Program-made: the position numbers and the translations under genes
Notes under the pieces: model-generated
The model's input: the letters and a program-made list of their open reading frames with translations, nothing else
Told to the model about the DNA's origin: nothing
Databases searched by the model: none
In this document: piece after piece, positions 43,601-54,181 of the stretch
How positions within the stretch are numbered: the first letter of the stretch is position 1
Layout: every line of letters starts with the position of its first letter
Origin: Balanoglossus misakiensis
Lineage: Eukaryota; Hemichordata
Direction: 5' to 3'
Assembly: GCA_040954595.2 (NCBI GenBank)
Contig: CM082582.2
Span: 4,030,001 to 4,094,000 of the forward strand
DNA: 64,000 nt

Positions 43601-45036
43601 GTTACCACATATGCAGTACAGTACCTGTGAAAACCATTTCTCTTGATAGTGTTATCAGCTTCGTTGCTGGAGTAGCACGCATTTGTTTAATAGGCAAATT
43701 ATCCATTGATTACATGACAATGCTAAATGTCTCATAGTGCCGTCAGATAAGTGTCAGCACAGGGGGCTGCAAACATAAAAGTTATAAATGGCGGAGTTCC
43801 TGCATTTTCCCCCAATAAACATTACTTGATGAACAGTCTTTGTGCTTGTTTATTTTTCTGTCTTACCTCCACCTGTCTTATCAGTTGCTAATCCAGAATA
43901 AAAGCTATCGCATTTCCCATTAAGCACCTGCTAACGACTTAATCTGTGTGCCCCATCCACGGATTTAGTGGATTAAGTAAACATCGGTCAGTTCTCACTC
44001 GTTATACCCAGTACTCGCTGACCGATGTTTACTTTATCAACTTAATCCGTGGATGGGGCACACAAATTAAGTCGTTAGCAGGTGATTAATGGGAAATGGA
44101 TAGCTTTTATTCTGGATCAGCAAATGATAAGACAGGTTGGGAAAACGCAGAACGGAACGTACTTCGCCATTTATAACTTTCATGTCTGCATTCCCCTGTG
44201 GTGTCAGCTGAGTAACTGCAGCAAGTTCCGTTAAATTAGGAGCAGTAAACGACTTTGTACTCATCTGTTTGTAGTTTATCTGCAACACAGTGTTAATTGT
44301 ATCACTTCAGGTCATCCCAAGGCAAGGGCGTTCATTGGCCACGGTGGCATGAACGGCATCTACCAAGCCATCTACCACGGTGTACCCATGGTGGGAATGC
44401 CAATGTTCAGTGACCATTATGATAACTTTGCCAGATTAGCTGCCAAGGGCATGGCAGTTACCGTGAATATTGTTACCATGACTTCAGATGATCTCTATGA
44501 TGCTGTCAAGACAGTCGTTGATGAACCAAGGTCTGTACAGTTTTGATTTTACACATATTTTAGCATATCGGTCATTATGTTTGCCCACTTACTAATACCG
44601 TGGTATATGCTTGTTGCATGGTAGCTCTGCGTGAGCTAGTTGCATGGGTGATGTGTATGTGTATGGATGCATGAGTGTGCGTATGAAAGTTCTTGTTACG
44701 ATCCATTCCAGTGCATTGTACATGTTTTATTACGTTACTGTCTTTTTAAATATTTTCAGGTTCAAGGCCTCTGCTATGCATCTGTCTGGTATCCATAGAG
44801 ATAAACCCATGTCTGCAGGAGATACTGCTGTTTTCTGGATTGAACACGTCATCAAACATGGCGGACAACATCTGCGAGCTGAGGCTCTCAACCTGAATTT
44901 CGTCCAGTATTTCCTGTTAGATGTCATCGGTTTTATACTTCTAGCACTTTTTGGCATCGTTTTCTCGTTGAAATTTATACTCTCGTGTTGTTGTAGACGT
45001 TTCAAGTCAGGAAGTCGGAAAGAAAAGACGAACTAG
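40646..45036 (+). CDS. UDP-glucuronosyltransferase, tandem copy A (substituted catalytic residues)
   Basis: UGTs are ER type I membrane enzymes that transfer a sugar from UDP-sugar to small lipophilic acceptors. Four exons, 40646-41518, 43072-43291, 44311-44530 and 44760-45036, give 529 residues, the usual family length, with phases 0,1,2. A signal peptide occupies about residues 1-31. The donor half contains [13 protein letters not shown] and [13 protein letters not shown], the UGT signature. A transmembrane helix near the C-terminus is followed by a basic tail ending KEKTN, a KxKxx ER-retrieval motif. Oddities: the position of the catalytic His (GSH in copy B) is Ala44 (GSAINYF), the usual catalytic Asp is His151 (FDIAVVHS), and the donor-site DQ pair reads DH (SDHYDN). 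The enzyme may be inactive or altered in acceptor or donor choice. Its introns carry two large palindromes. Confidence 0.93.
41936..42191. mobile_element. Compound inverted-repeat element in UGT-A intron 1
   Basis: Four copies of a GCACACGAGAGAAATTAGCTGAG-like module alternate in orientation (about 41937, 41985, 42106 and 42160). They pair as two hairpins, with a small palindrome TATCAAACGCGTTTGATA between them. It is a MITE-like element. No coding capacity is seen. Confidence 0.7.
43745..44215. mobile_element. Large palindrome (about 470 bp) in UGT-A intron 2
   Basis: The right half is largely the reverse complement of the left. Pairs include AAGTTATAAATGGCG with CGCCATTTATAACTTTC, CCAGAATAAAAGCTATC with its complement at 44098, GTGTGCCCCATCCACGGA with TCCGTGGATGGGGCACAC, and GTAAACATCGGTCAG with CTGACCGATGTTTAC. 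The loop is about 30 bases near 43995-44020. It ends 95 bases before exon 3 and would form a long hairpin in the pre-mRNA. Confidence 0.78.
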
Positions 45037-45949
45037 GACTGCAATCATGAAGTCCAGTATTCATTTCTCTTAGACACCGATGATTATCACTGTACGACAT
45101 AAAAATTAAAACAGGCGACCTATCTTCTGAAAGGTAGTGACGCGGTCGTGTGATTGTGTCCATGGTTCGCAACTTTTATAACAAGAATTCTATAACATTC
45201 CACAAAGAACTCAGTATTCTAACTAGTAACATGCCAGATTCGTTTTTTAACGTACACTGAAAACTTCCCTGCTGGGGTACGATACTGTCAAGCAGACACC
45301 ATAATGTATTTCAGCTACGTCAGTTGAATGATTCCCCCCCCCCAAAAAAAAAAAAAAACAAAAAAAAAAACGAAGGAAAATGACTAGAACCAAATGAGAA
45401 ATTCCAGTGCAGGGTTTCAAGTAAGATACGTAATTGTGCCATTTTGTGAACAAAACAAAATGAAAAATACAGCAGATTCATTGAAGATCTACTTGCTAAG
45501 TAGATTTTATCTGCATTCAATTCTTCCGAAATAGTTTTATTAAACTGTTTTAAACTGAAAAAGTAAGGGACTTCTTGGGTACATAGGACTTTAAAAGTGT
45601 AAAGTCTAAAAGCTCAAGCATAATATTTTGTGGAGAGGTGGTCAGATTCAACACATCCAGATTTTCTTACTCGCATATTGCCGATTTTTCATATCCCTTA
45701 GGCTCCTATGCTTTGATCAGATTTTACGGAAATCGCCACTGTATACGAGAGATATCTGCAGAAAACGTTGCATTGATGTATTTCACACTTTGATTTGGCG
45801 TATCAGCTCATCATCCACATTGTCCACACTGATTTGAGTTTATTTGAAGTACTGGTAAATCATTGATAAGGTTAGTAGTGCCTTCTGAACCTTTGCCCCC
45901 CCACCCCACCCCAGACAGACAGAAAACTATACAGGAGGTCAACGATAAA
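45037..45949. other. Spacer between the two UGT genes
   Basis: It contains the 3' end of UGT-A, a C-run followed by an A-rich tract (about 45333-45371) and the upstream region of UGT-B. Nothing coding was recognised. An in-frame ATG at 45863 precedes the chosen UGT-B start but would add a non-signal Pro-rich leader. Confidence 0.45.
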
Positions 45950-48900
45950 ATGGCGACTCTGTACAAACGCGAGTCATATTGGACGGTAAGATTAATATGC
46001 GTGGTCATTGTTCTATGTACACTCGACGTAAACCTTGTTTCCGGTCATAGAATACTGGTCCTGCCTGGCATTTCAATGGGCAGTCATTACCTTTTTACAT
46101 CCAAGATAGGCGAACACCTGGCCAATGCTGGTCACGATGTAACGCTCCTCCTGGGACATCATAATAACCTTGGACGAACTCCAAAATACGCCAATCTTTT
46201 CACGATTGAAAACTACAACACAACCTTTGATGAGGCCATGTTCGAAGAGATGGATAGAGTCTTTATGCCAATGGTTCTCAAAGGACAGTTCAGTATTCAA
46301 GCGATAACATTTCTATCGGACGCCATGTTCAAGGATTGCGAGAATGTACTTCAAGAAGACGAATTATTCACCCGGCTCGACAAAGCTAATTTTGATATCA
46401 TTGTGATGAATAATTTCGTATTCTGCAACATCTTAATTGTTCAGAAACTGTCATTGCCTTTCGTGATTGTCTCACCCGTCAGACCGTTACCACAAATCGA
46501 CGCATGGTATCTAGCTATACCCAGTCCCCCATCGTATGTACCAAGTCCACTGTCGGGACTACCAGACAAAATGACATTCGTAGATCGGCTGAAAAACGTG
46601 TTACTGAACGTTTTCGCCCGATTTTTCTTTAGCTTTGTAGTATCGAGACCATACAATGAACTCAAACAATTACACGGTATTCAACCTGACATAGATATGC
46701 AAACATCACTGGGGAAAGCAGAAATAGTCATGTTTGGCGTTGATTGGGCGATAGAGTTCCCACGTCCTTTCATGCCAAATACGATATTTCTTGGTGGTCT
46801 GTTGGCAGAAGAACCAGCTCCTCTTGATGCTGTAAGTATGAGCATATCGAACAGTATTACAAACATATTTATTAAAATAATAGGCCGTGTCCGAAATTTT
46901 AAAGTCGATCTACTGTTCTGGATTGTGAATAAGTTTCATTGGTGGTGCAAATTCAATACAAAGGGGGTGAATTTTCTGGAATACAAGTTCACGTAATACG
47001 TTTTATTGGACATTTTGTTAAATTTTGCAGCAAATCTGCCGTAGAGTACACACTGCGGAGCATACCTGTGCATTTAGAATACCGATCTCTATACACTGGA
47101 TGACCTTGAACCACATTAACCAAGAAAGGCGAAGGGTTGCCAGCTCGTCACCGCGTAGTTTCTAATGTCCGACGTTCTGTCATTTTTCGCAAGCACTTTC
47201 AAACAATTGTTAATTGGAACTGAATGGTTAAACGAGTTTTTAAACGAATGTTGACAAAATCAACATCGTTTGTTCGAAAAATATTTGTCGTCGAGAGACG
47301 GCCTATGACATTTTTAACTCATTGTTGACTCAGTACTATCGTTTAACCTCTTCGTGTTTTGGAGCTCGAGATCACGCGTGATATGTCACATTTTATCATT
47401 TCAATTTGAATGGAACTACGAATCACTTGAACACACGTGTACGTCCATAAACATACACGGCATTAGATTATAGGTATTTTCTCGCCCCATTTTTGTAAGT
47501 TGTTCCTCTACCGTGATCCTGCCAACTCCCGCTAGTCGATCCCCACGAAGTCTATTTACATGTAGTCAAAATGAGAGTATTTACCTGATATCTCGTTTGA
47601 TGCCTCGTATGTTGTCAGAATCACAGAATCTCTCAATCACGAGAGAGCGCCATCAAAGCAGGTGCGGGCAAAAGAAACCAGGTTTATCTATACCCACTTA
47701 TCTGGGGACCTGTACTTTTGTAGTAGGTTCTGTCAGCTTGGATCAAACGTTCAACTGGAGATGAAACATGGAATATTTATTTCAGGAATTTGAAGAGTTC
47801 GTAAAATCTGCTGATGATGGAATCGTAGTGTTTTCCTTCGGATCTACTATGAACCCCGGAGTGGATGTGGAAAAGGCTGAAATAATTACGGCAGCACTGG
47901 CCAGATTACCACAAAAAGTGGTGATGAGATATAAAGGAGAGCAACCTAAGACTTTGGGGAGCAACACAAAGCTATCCGAGTGGATTCCACAAAATGACTT
48001 ACTCGGTAATATGACGACTTGAACTATTTAAACAATGTTTAAGAATACTCTGAGGATTCGTGTCAGAAACATGTAAAATGAAGAAAATATATAAATGCCA
48101 TATGCTTTAAATAATCTCAGATAAGCTTTTAATTCTGTCTATTAAATGATATTGCCTGATAGTAAAACAAGAAAACACTTATTTATGACAAAATGACCAA
48201 AACCTAAAGAAATATCAGTACAGCCGAATATTGCAGCATTTTTTAAAGGAAAATATTGCAATGAAAAAATGAAAATGTAATGTCTCAATAGAGTACATAC
48301 ATTTACTTCCATGTGTTTTAGTGGCTGAGATCATCTTTGTTTATAAAGTTTCAAAGTGGGAATTTATTTATTTATTTACAACATTTTCATTTTGCATTTT
48401 CCCACGGTGGCGGCCCTATTCCTTTGCGGCAAAGCTTTAGTTTTTAAATGGGTACCGGTATGTATCTTGTCTGGACTAATATTAGTACAGTTTGAAAATA
48501 AATTTCATGATAATTTCCCAAAAGTTGCAGCTCATGGGGCTTTAATGTGTAGAGAAATGATCACTGCAGCTCAGACTTGACACGTTCACCTTTCAGGTCA
48601 TCCCAAGACAAAGGCCTTCGTCAGTCATGGCGGCATGAATGGTTTGAATCAGGCCGTCTATCATGGTGTACCAACGGTGGCAATCCCTCTTGCCGGAGAT
48701 CAAGTCGACAACGCCATCAGACTGGCTAGCAAAGGCATGGTTGTTACATTGAACATGGCCACGTTCACCTCAGATGACCTCTATGATGCAATCAAGACTG
48801 TCATTGATGAACCAAGGTTAGTGGGCAACGAACGACAGCTTACTTTTTCAGATAATAAATGTTGATGCATGAAACTATTTATTTTGACCTATCGTTTGCT

Positions 48901-49251
48901 ATTTGAAAACGGATAAACCATTACAGCAAATCAATCATGTAACCTCTGTCTACCATTACCAATAATTTCAGGTTCAAAGCCTCTGCTATGCATCTGTCTG
49001 GTATCCATAGAGATAAACCCATGTCTGCAGGAGATACGGCTGTCTTCTGGATTGAACACGTCATCAAACATGGCGGACAACATCTTCGAGCTGAGGCTCT
49101 CAACCTGAATTTCGTCCAGTATTTCCTGTTAGATGTGGCAGTTTTCTTGTTCGCCGTTGTCATTCTGATCTCAATTATCTGCAAGAAAACTATATCGTTA
49201 ATTTGTAGGCAGTGGTGTAAAGGAACTGGCAAGAAAGAGAAAATTAACTGA
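45950..49251 (+). CDS. UDP-glucuronosyltransferase, tandem copy B
   Basis: Four exons, 45950-46831, 47786-48005, 48597-48816 and 48972-49251, give 533 residues with the same intron phases as copy A. The start at 45950 is preferred to 45863 because it places a hydrophobic signal peptide (VRLICVVIVLCTLDV) at the N-terminus. The presumed catalytic His46 is present (MGSHYLF), but the residue usually Asp is Asn154 (FDIIVMNN). The donor site reads FVSHGGMNGLNQA and AGDQVDN, with the DQ pair intact. The C-terminus has a transmembrane helix and ends KEKIN, a KxKxx retrieval motif. Exon 4 is nearly identical to copy A at DNA level, whereas exon 1 is much more diverged. It probably glycosylates xenobiotics or endogenous lipophiles in the ER lumen. 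The acceptor is unknown. Confidence 0.95.
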
Positions 49252-50184
49252 TCAGAAATTTGTCTTTTTTCCACCGTGACGTTCCTCCTTCATCGAACAT
49301 ACTATTCGAATATTCAAATTTACTATTCATAAATCTCATGGTGAGCAAAAACACATATAACAGAACCTTAGTTTCAAACTGAAATGTAATACAACTATGG
49401 AAGTTTGTATGTTATTAAGTCTTTTATCAACGCCATCAGAATTTTTACTTACCTCAAGCTGACAGAGTAAATCAACATTCGGAATTTTTCAAAAAATGTA
49501 GACTGTAATTTACCCCGAGCGGTGGAGGTACGGAGCTCCCCAAACGATCGAAAAGACTGTGCCTTACAGTCCACTTAACAAAATGCTGCGGTCCAATGTG
49601 TGTCATTAAAGGTCTTAGTTATTATTTTTGTCATATTTTGAGTAATTTTACCCATAATTTCCTGTTTCTGGGTAAAACATTTAACGATGTTTATGTCAAA
49701 ATAGAGCGCGGTGACCACACGATTTTTTCTGACCAATGAATTCATTTTAATTGCTAGGCTACATGTACAATTTCGTAAAAAAATAACAATAGTCGAAGTG
49801 AGTTTTCTAGCAACCTCAATGTAATCCTATGGGAAGAGACTCATACGCATAAGTTCGCGCAGTTTACCTTAAGAATCGTCATGGAGACAAAAAAATCACC
49901 ATGCAACTAGTATTTTTTCAGTACTCTTATTTTGCTTATCATTCAAATAAATGTTTTGTTCTTCCCAGTTTTCTCGCAATAGTTTCTTTCCTTGCAACAC
50001 CTGGGAGTGGGTACTGATCGATGAGTCGGACAGTCATTATATATGCAAATGCACACCTGTATGTAATACTACACGATTGGCTAGAGTTGAACACCTGGCC
50101 ATGTACAGTAGTGTACACCTGGCTTGCATGTTATTTCTGGCACCTTTTTATCATTCATGATATAACACGGGAAGAGCAAAGACC
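49252..50184. other. Spacer downstream of UGT gene B
   Basis: AT-rich DNA holding the UGT-B 3' UTR. No repeats, RNA genes or coding features were recognised. Confidence 0.45.
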
Positions 50185-51119
50185 ATGCTGGGTGGGATCG
50201 ACGGTGAATTGTCCGCCGCTCAAAACATTTTCAGATTCTCACATGAGAGTCATAACCATGATGAAGAAAAAGGGGCATTTGATTTTGGCAATTTGTGTAA
50301 TGAAATGGCAGAAGTACCGACGCGAATACAGAAAGTGACGCCGTTGACCTCAGAGTCGCACCCCAGTCTCCGTGTAAATCCTAGCCGCCATGTTCACCGC
50401 GAGTTTGTCAGTATTGTTGACGGCTTGGATGAAAACCCACTCACAGGAAAGGACAATGCAGGTCAGTTGGTCATATAGTTGTCGGAACACTGTTGTACAG
50501 CTTATTTTACTCGTGTGTGTATGTGTTTCAGCCCACATATTTGAGACAAAGAAACGTGACTGTTTTTCCGAATTTCCCATGCATACATGCGTGTTTAATA
50601 TTAGTCTCAGTTACGCAGAATGCACTTGTGGGCTCCTTCCGGTTACCTATAGACAGCCCAGTACCGTCTAGTATAATATGTGCCCGTCTTATGTAGTCGT
50701 AAAATTTCACTACGTGTTATTTCAGGCGCTCGTCCTTCAATAGGGTAAAGTAACGTGTACTAAGTCCTCGAAACAAGTATAGTTGCTTGTAGTGCGGAAT
50801 GAATGACACGCGTACACACGTTTGTTTTGTTATGCTCGTTAAGCCTTAAAACCTTTATTGCATGCAATCAGGTTGAAATACATGTTTAAACACAGCGTAC
50901 CGAATGCTGAGACTAAGAATTAGACCGTAATATATGTTGATATCCATACAGAAACCTAGCAATGAAGAAATATCGCCATGCATTCCTAAGAAACAATATG
51001 TCGGGAACACTGTGATGCAGACATCATGTCTTGGGGATAAGCATCTGTCATCTCCAACCGAAGTCGACCGACATTGTCTGATGTCAGACTGCAAAAACAT
51101 ATTTAAAAAAATTGAATGA
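50185..51119 (+). CDS. Possible small gene of unknown function (incomplete model)
   Basis: An open frame from ATG 50185 reaches a plausible donor at 50461 (AATGCAG|GTCAG). It encodes 92 polar residues with a His/Asp/Glu-rich stretch (ESHNHDEEKGAFDFG), and its composition looks more coding than the surroundings. A second open stretch from about 50952 (after CATACAG) to the TGA at 51117-51119 encodes a Cys-containing segment (CIPKKQYVGN, LMSDCKNIFKKIE). The phases of the two pieces do not join directly, so an exon between them or a different junction is needed. I do not recognise any family. Transcript evidence would decide whether this is real. Confidence 0.25.
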
Positions 51120-51348
51120 TGGCGTCATTCCTGTCAGTGGCTAATTAATTTGTTAGTTGTCATAACCTTTCAGCAAACATGATGGATAAGAAACCTTAGC
51201 TCACAGTTAGTCACATGTATATTGTGAAATTTTACTCGACCTCAGAAATGAAGAAGGTTGTCAAGGGTTTTAAATGGTTCGCTTTACCATGGAAACAATA
51301 CCATAAAACATGCCTTCAAAGTGACGGATGATTTGAAATTCATGGCAT

Positions 51349-54181
51349 TTACTCACTTTCCTTCTCACAGATCGACTTCTCCACTACTTTGTCACATTCA
51401 TAATCGTTCCATTGGGCATCGAGCGCCATCCTCATGATAACACAATATTCTCCCTTGCCTTGATAATTGTTCGGTTCACCAGGATACCAATTAAAATACG
51501 TGGCCTTTAAAAAAATCGTAGGTAGTACGTCGTTAGAATTGTGCGCGTCGTCTAGAGGTCATAATTAGCGGATAGCGGAGCTTTAAGTGTCTTATGCTTT
51601 CATTAGAAACAAAAATTACACGTGCAGTAGTGAATAATGAATGAAAATATAATATGTACCAATTGACCATCAACCCAATACCAGGTTCGATCCTGGTTTG
51701 GATCTGAAAGACCAATATATGCACGTTCTGAACCAGATAGTAAACCTGAAAAATCCAAACAAACGTTGATCAGTGGAATAAAAATGTTTCCAGCGTCTCA
51801 GAAACCTTGGCCAAGCAAATGCTTTGTTTTAAAGTACGACGATCATCTTATGCGCATGTACCAAACTACACACTTTGGTTACAAAAATTGTGTACAGTCA
51901 ATGCGAGCAGTGTGCTGTTCTAGCACCAGACAAGATGGCGGCGACCATATTGTGTCGGAGATCGGGAAAACACAGCAAATTTGGTGTAAAGAAGGACAAA
52001 ACTAAAATCTAGTACCTGTTCTGTGCGCATGAAATAGGGAAGGAAGCAAAGGCAGTCCACTGTTTGAATGCGTCGAATGCAAAATTTGCGGAACATTTGG
52101 ATTGGACGTAATATTTGTACACACGAAATTACGCGCATGCGCAAAAGACAACTGTCGGTCTTTAATAATTACTGTAGAAGTCTTGTTTTAAGATCACAGA
52201 AGAGTTATTCAGTTTGCTAGTGTGCCAGATTTACACATGAGGAATGCAATGTCTGTCGATCACTGTAAAATGACCACCTGTCAAACATATTGGTCTGTCC
52301 TACAAATCCATTATGATGGACATCATTACACAGAAATGGAGCACATATTATTCACGATGACAGAGCGACTGTAATTTCATCACATTCACCGACCTAGTAC
52401 TTACCCTCCACGAAGAGTTGTTCTTCCTGATCAGTCACAATGACCAGGTCAGAGTCCTTTTGCAGGCAGGCAAGTCGAGCATCACTGTACGATGTAGCTG
52501 TTGGTTCAGCATAATAACAGTGACAGTTGTACATACTCCAACCTTCTTCACAGGTGGCTGTATATTTAGGTGAAAAAATGAAGTTTTTTTTTCAATTTAT
52601 TCAAAGATAGATAAGTAACTTCAGGACATTGTTAGTCAACTCTGTATTGTGCAGTTTTTTTCTCGACCTCAGAAATAAAGAAGGTTGTAAAGAATTTTAA
52701 TTGGTTTGCATGGAAACAATACCACAAACATTCCTTCAAAGTGACGGATGGTTTGAAATTCATGGCATTTACCCACCTTCCTTCTCACAGATCGACTTTT
52801 CGACTTCTTTGTCACATTCATAATCGTTCCATTGGGCATCGAGCGCCATCCTCATGATAACACAATATTCTCCCTTGCCTTGATAATTGTTCGGTTCACC
52901 AGGATACCAATTAAAATACGTGGCCTTTAAAAAAATCGTAGTTAGTACGTGGTTGACATCCGAGAACAGATCAGTCATGAATCAGCCAATGTAAAGATCG
53001 ACCTTACATCTGTTTTTAATCAATTTTATGAATTCGTTGAAGACATAAAGATGTGCGCATGCACCTAGAGAAGAATGAATGGGGAAAATAAAACGTACCT
53101 CATCACCGTTAACCCAAACCCAATCTCTAGTATGTGTTGGATCTATAAGGCCAATATATGCACGGTCTGTACCAGATAGTAAACCTGAAACCAAAAATCA
53201 TACAAAGGTATATAAGAGTATGACGGGGAATTTCTAGCTTCTCACAAACCTTGACCGAGCAAGTTCTTTGCTTCAATCATTATTGTAGAAATATAACAAC
53301 AGAGTCTCGTTTAAGACCACAGAAGTGTGCCAAAATTGCACATTTAAGGATTAATAGAATCTCACACTCCCAAGGACCTGGGATCGTATTTCTAACACGA
53401 GTTGGGGATTTGTTGTCCCACACGAGCCATAGATTCGTCGGGGATATTTTATACAGTAATTGACACCGCTAGAAAATCACCTGATCTGTACAACCACTGT
53501 TGTGCGTTTATCTATTTTCTGGGTATTTAGTTACTAGTACCTTCAACAAACTGCGTTTCTTCCGAGTCGGTCACAATAGCAAGGTCGGCGCCTTTAGCCT
53601 GGCAGGAAGTTCGAGCAGCGTCGAATGTCTTGCTGGTTTCTTCAACGTAATAACAACTACAGCCGAACTGTGTCCAACCCTCTTCACAGACACCTGAAAA
53701 TAAAGTGAATTCCGAGTTCTAGTTATAATACCTGTTCCAAAAGGCTGACCTTCCATCATACAATCCAGCCATCCATCCGTCCGTCCGTCCGTACGTACGT
53801 ACGTACATACATACGTACGTACGTACATACATACATACCTACATACATACATACATACATACATACATACATACATACATACATACATACATACATACAT
53901 ACATACATACATACATACATACATACATACATACATACATACATACATACATACATACATACATACATACATACATACATACATACATACATACATACAT
54001 ACATACATACATACATACATACATACATACATACATACATACATACATACATACATACATACATACATACATACATACATACTAGTATAGTACATGACAT
54101 GTGAAAATGAGTACAAATGTACTTACCATATGTACCCTGAAAACCAGCTGCTAGTACTACAATTAATGCAAAGCTTTTCAT
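51349..54181 (-). CDS. Secreted protein with two tandem C-type lectin domains
   Basis: Exons, 5' to 3': 54127-54181 (signal peptide MKSFALIVVLAAGFQGTYG), 53541-53693, 53099-53184, 52777-52924, 52405-52557, 51660-51745 and 51349-51504 (stop TAA). The total is 837 bases, about 278 residues. Each lectin domain uses three exons of the same sizes (153, 86 and 148 bases), so the second arose by duplicating the trio. Each has CEEGW, GLLSG..RAYIGL, the EPN motif (YPGEPNNYQGKGEYC) and WND (QWNDYECDK). These residues bind calcium and mannose-type sugars in C-type lectins. The third exons of the two domains are almost identical. The last exon also contains a perfect donor, GTGAGT (51351-51356), where the first copy has its real donor, so further downstream exons are possible. 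The likely role is soluble glycan recognition in immunity. Confidence 0.9.
53348..53430. mobile_element. MITE, family GGACCTGGGATC, copy 4 (partial)
   Basis: GGATTAATAGAATCTCACAC and GGACCTGGGATCGTATTTCT are almost identical to copy 2. The right end is missing. It lies in an intron of the two-lectin gene. Confidence 0.65.
53771..54083. repeat. Long (ATAC)n microsatellite in intron 1 of the two-lectin gene
   Basis: About 300 bases of almost perfect ACAT/ATAC tetranucleotide, with ACGT variants and a CCGT run at the low-coordinate edge. It is transcribed within the first intron. The minus-strand ORFs of repeated Met-Tyr-Val-Cys are artefacts of it. Confidence 0.97.

Noticed and set aside
53771-54083. 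Possible CRISPR-like array
   Set aside because: It is an unbroken tetranucleotide repeat with no spacers, in animal DNA.
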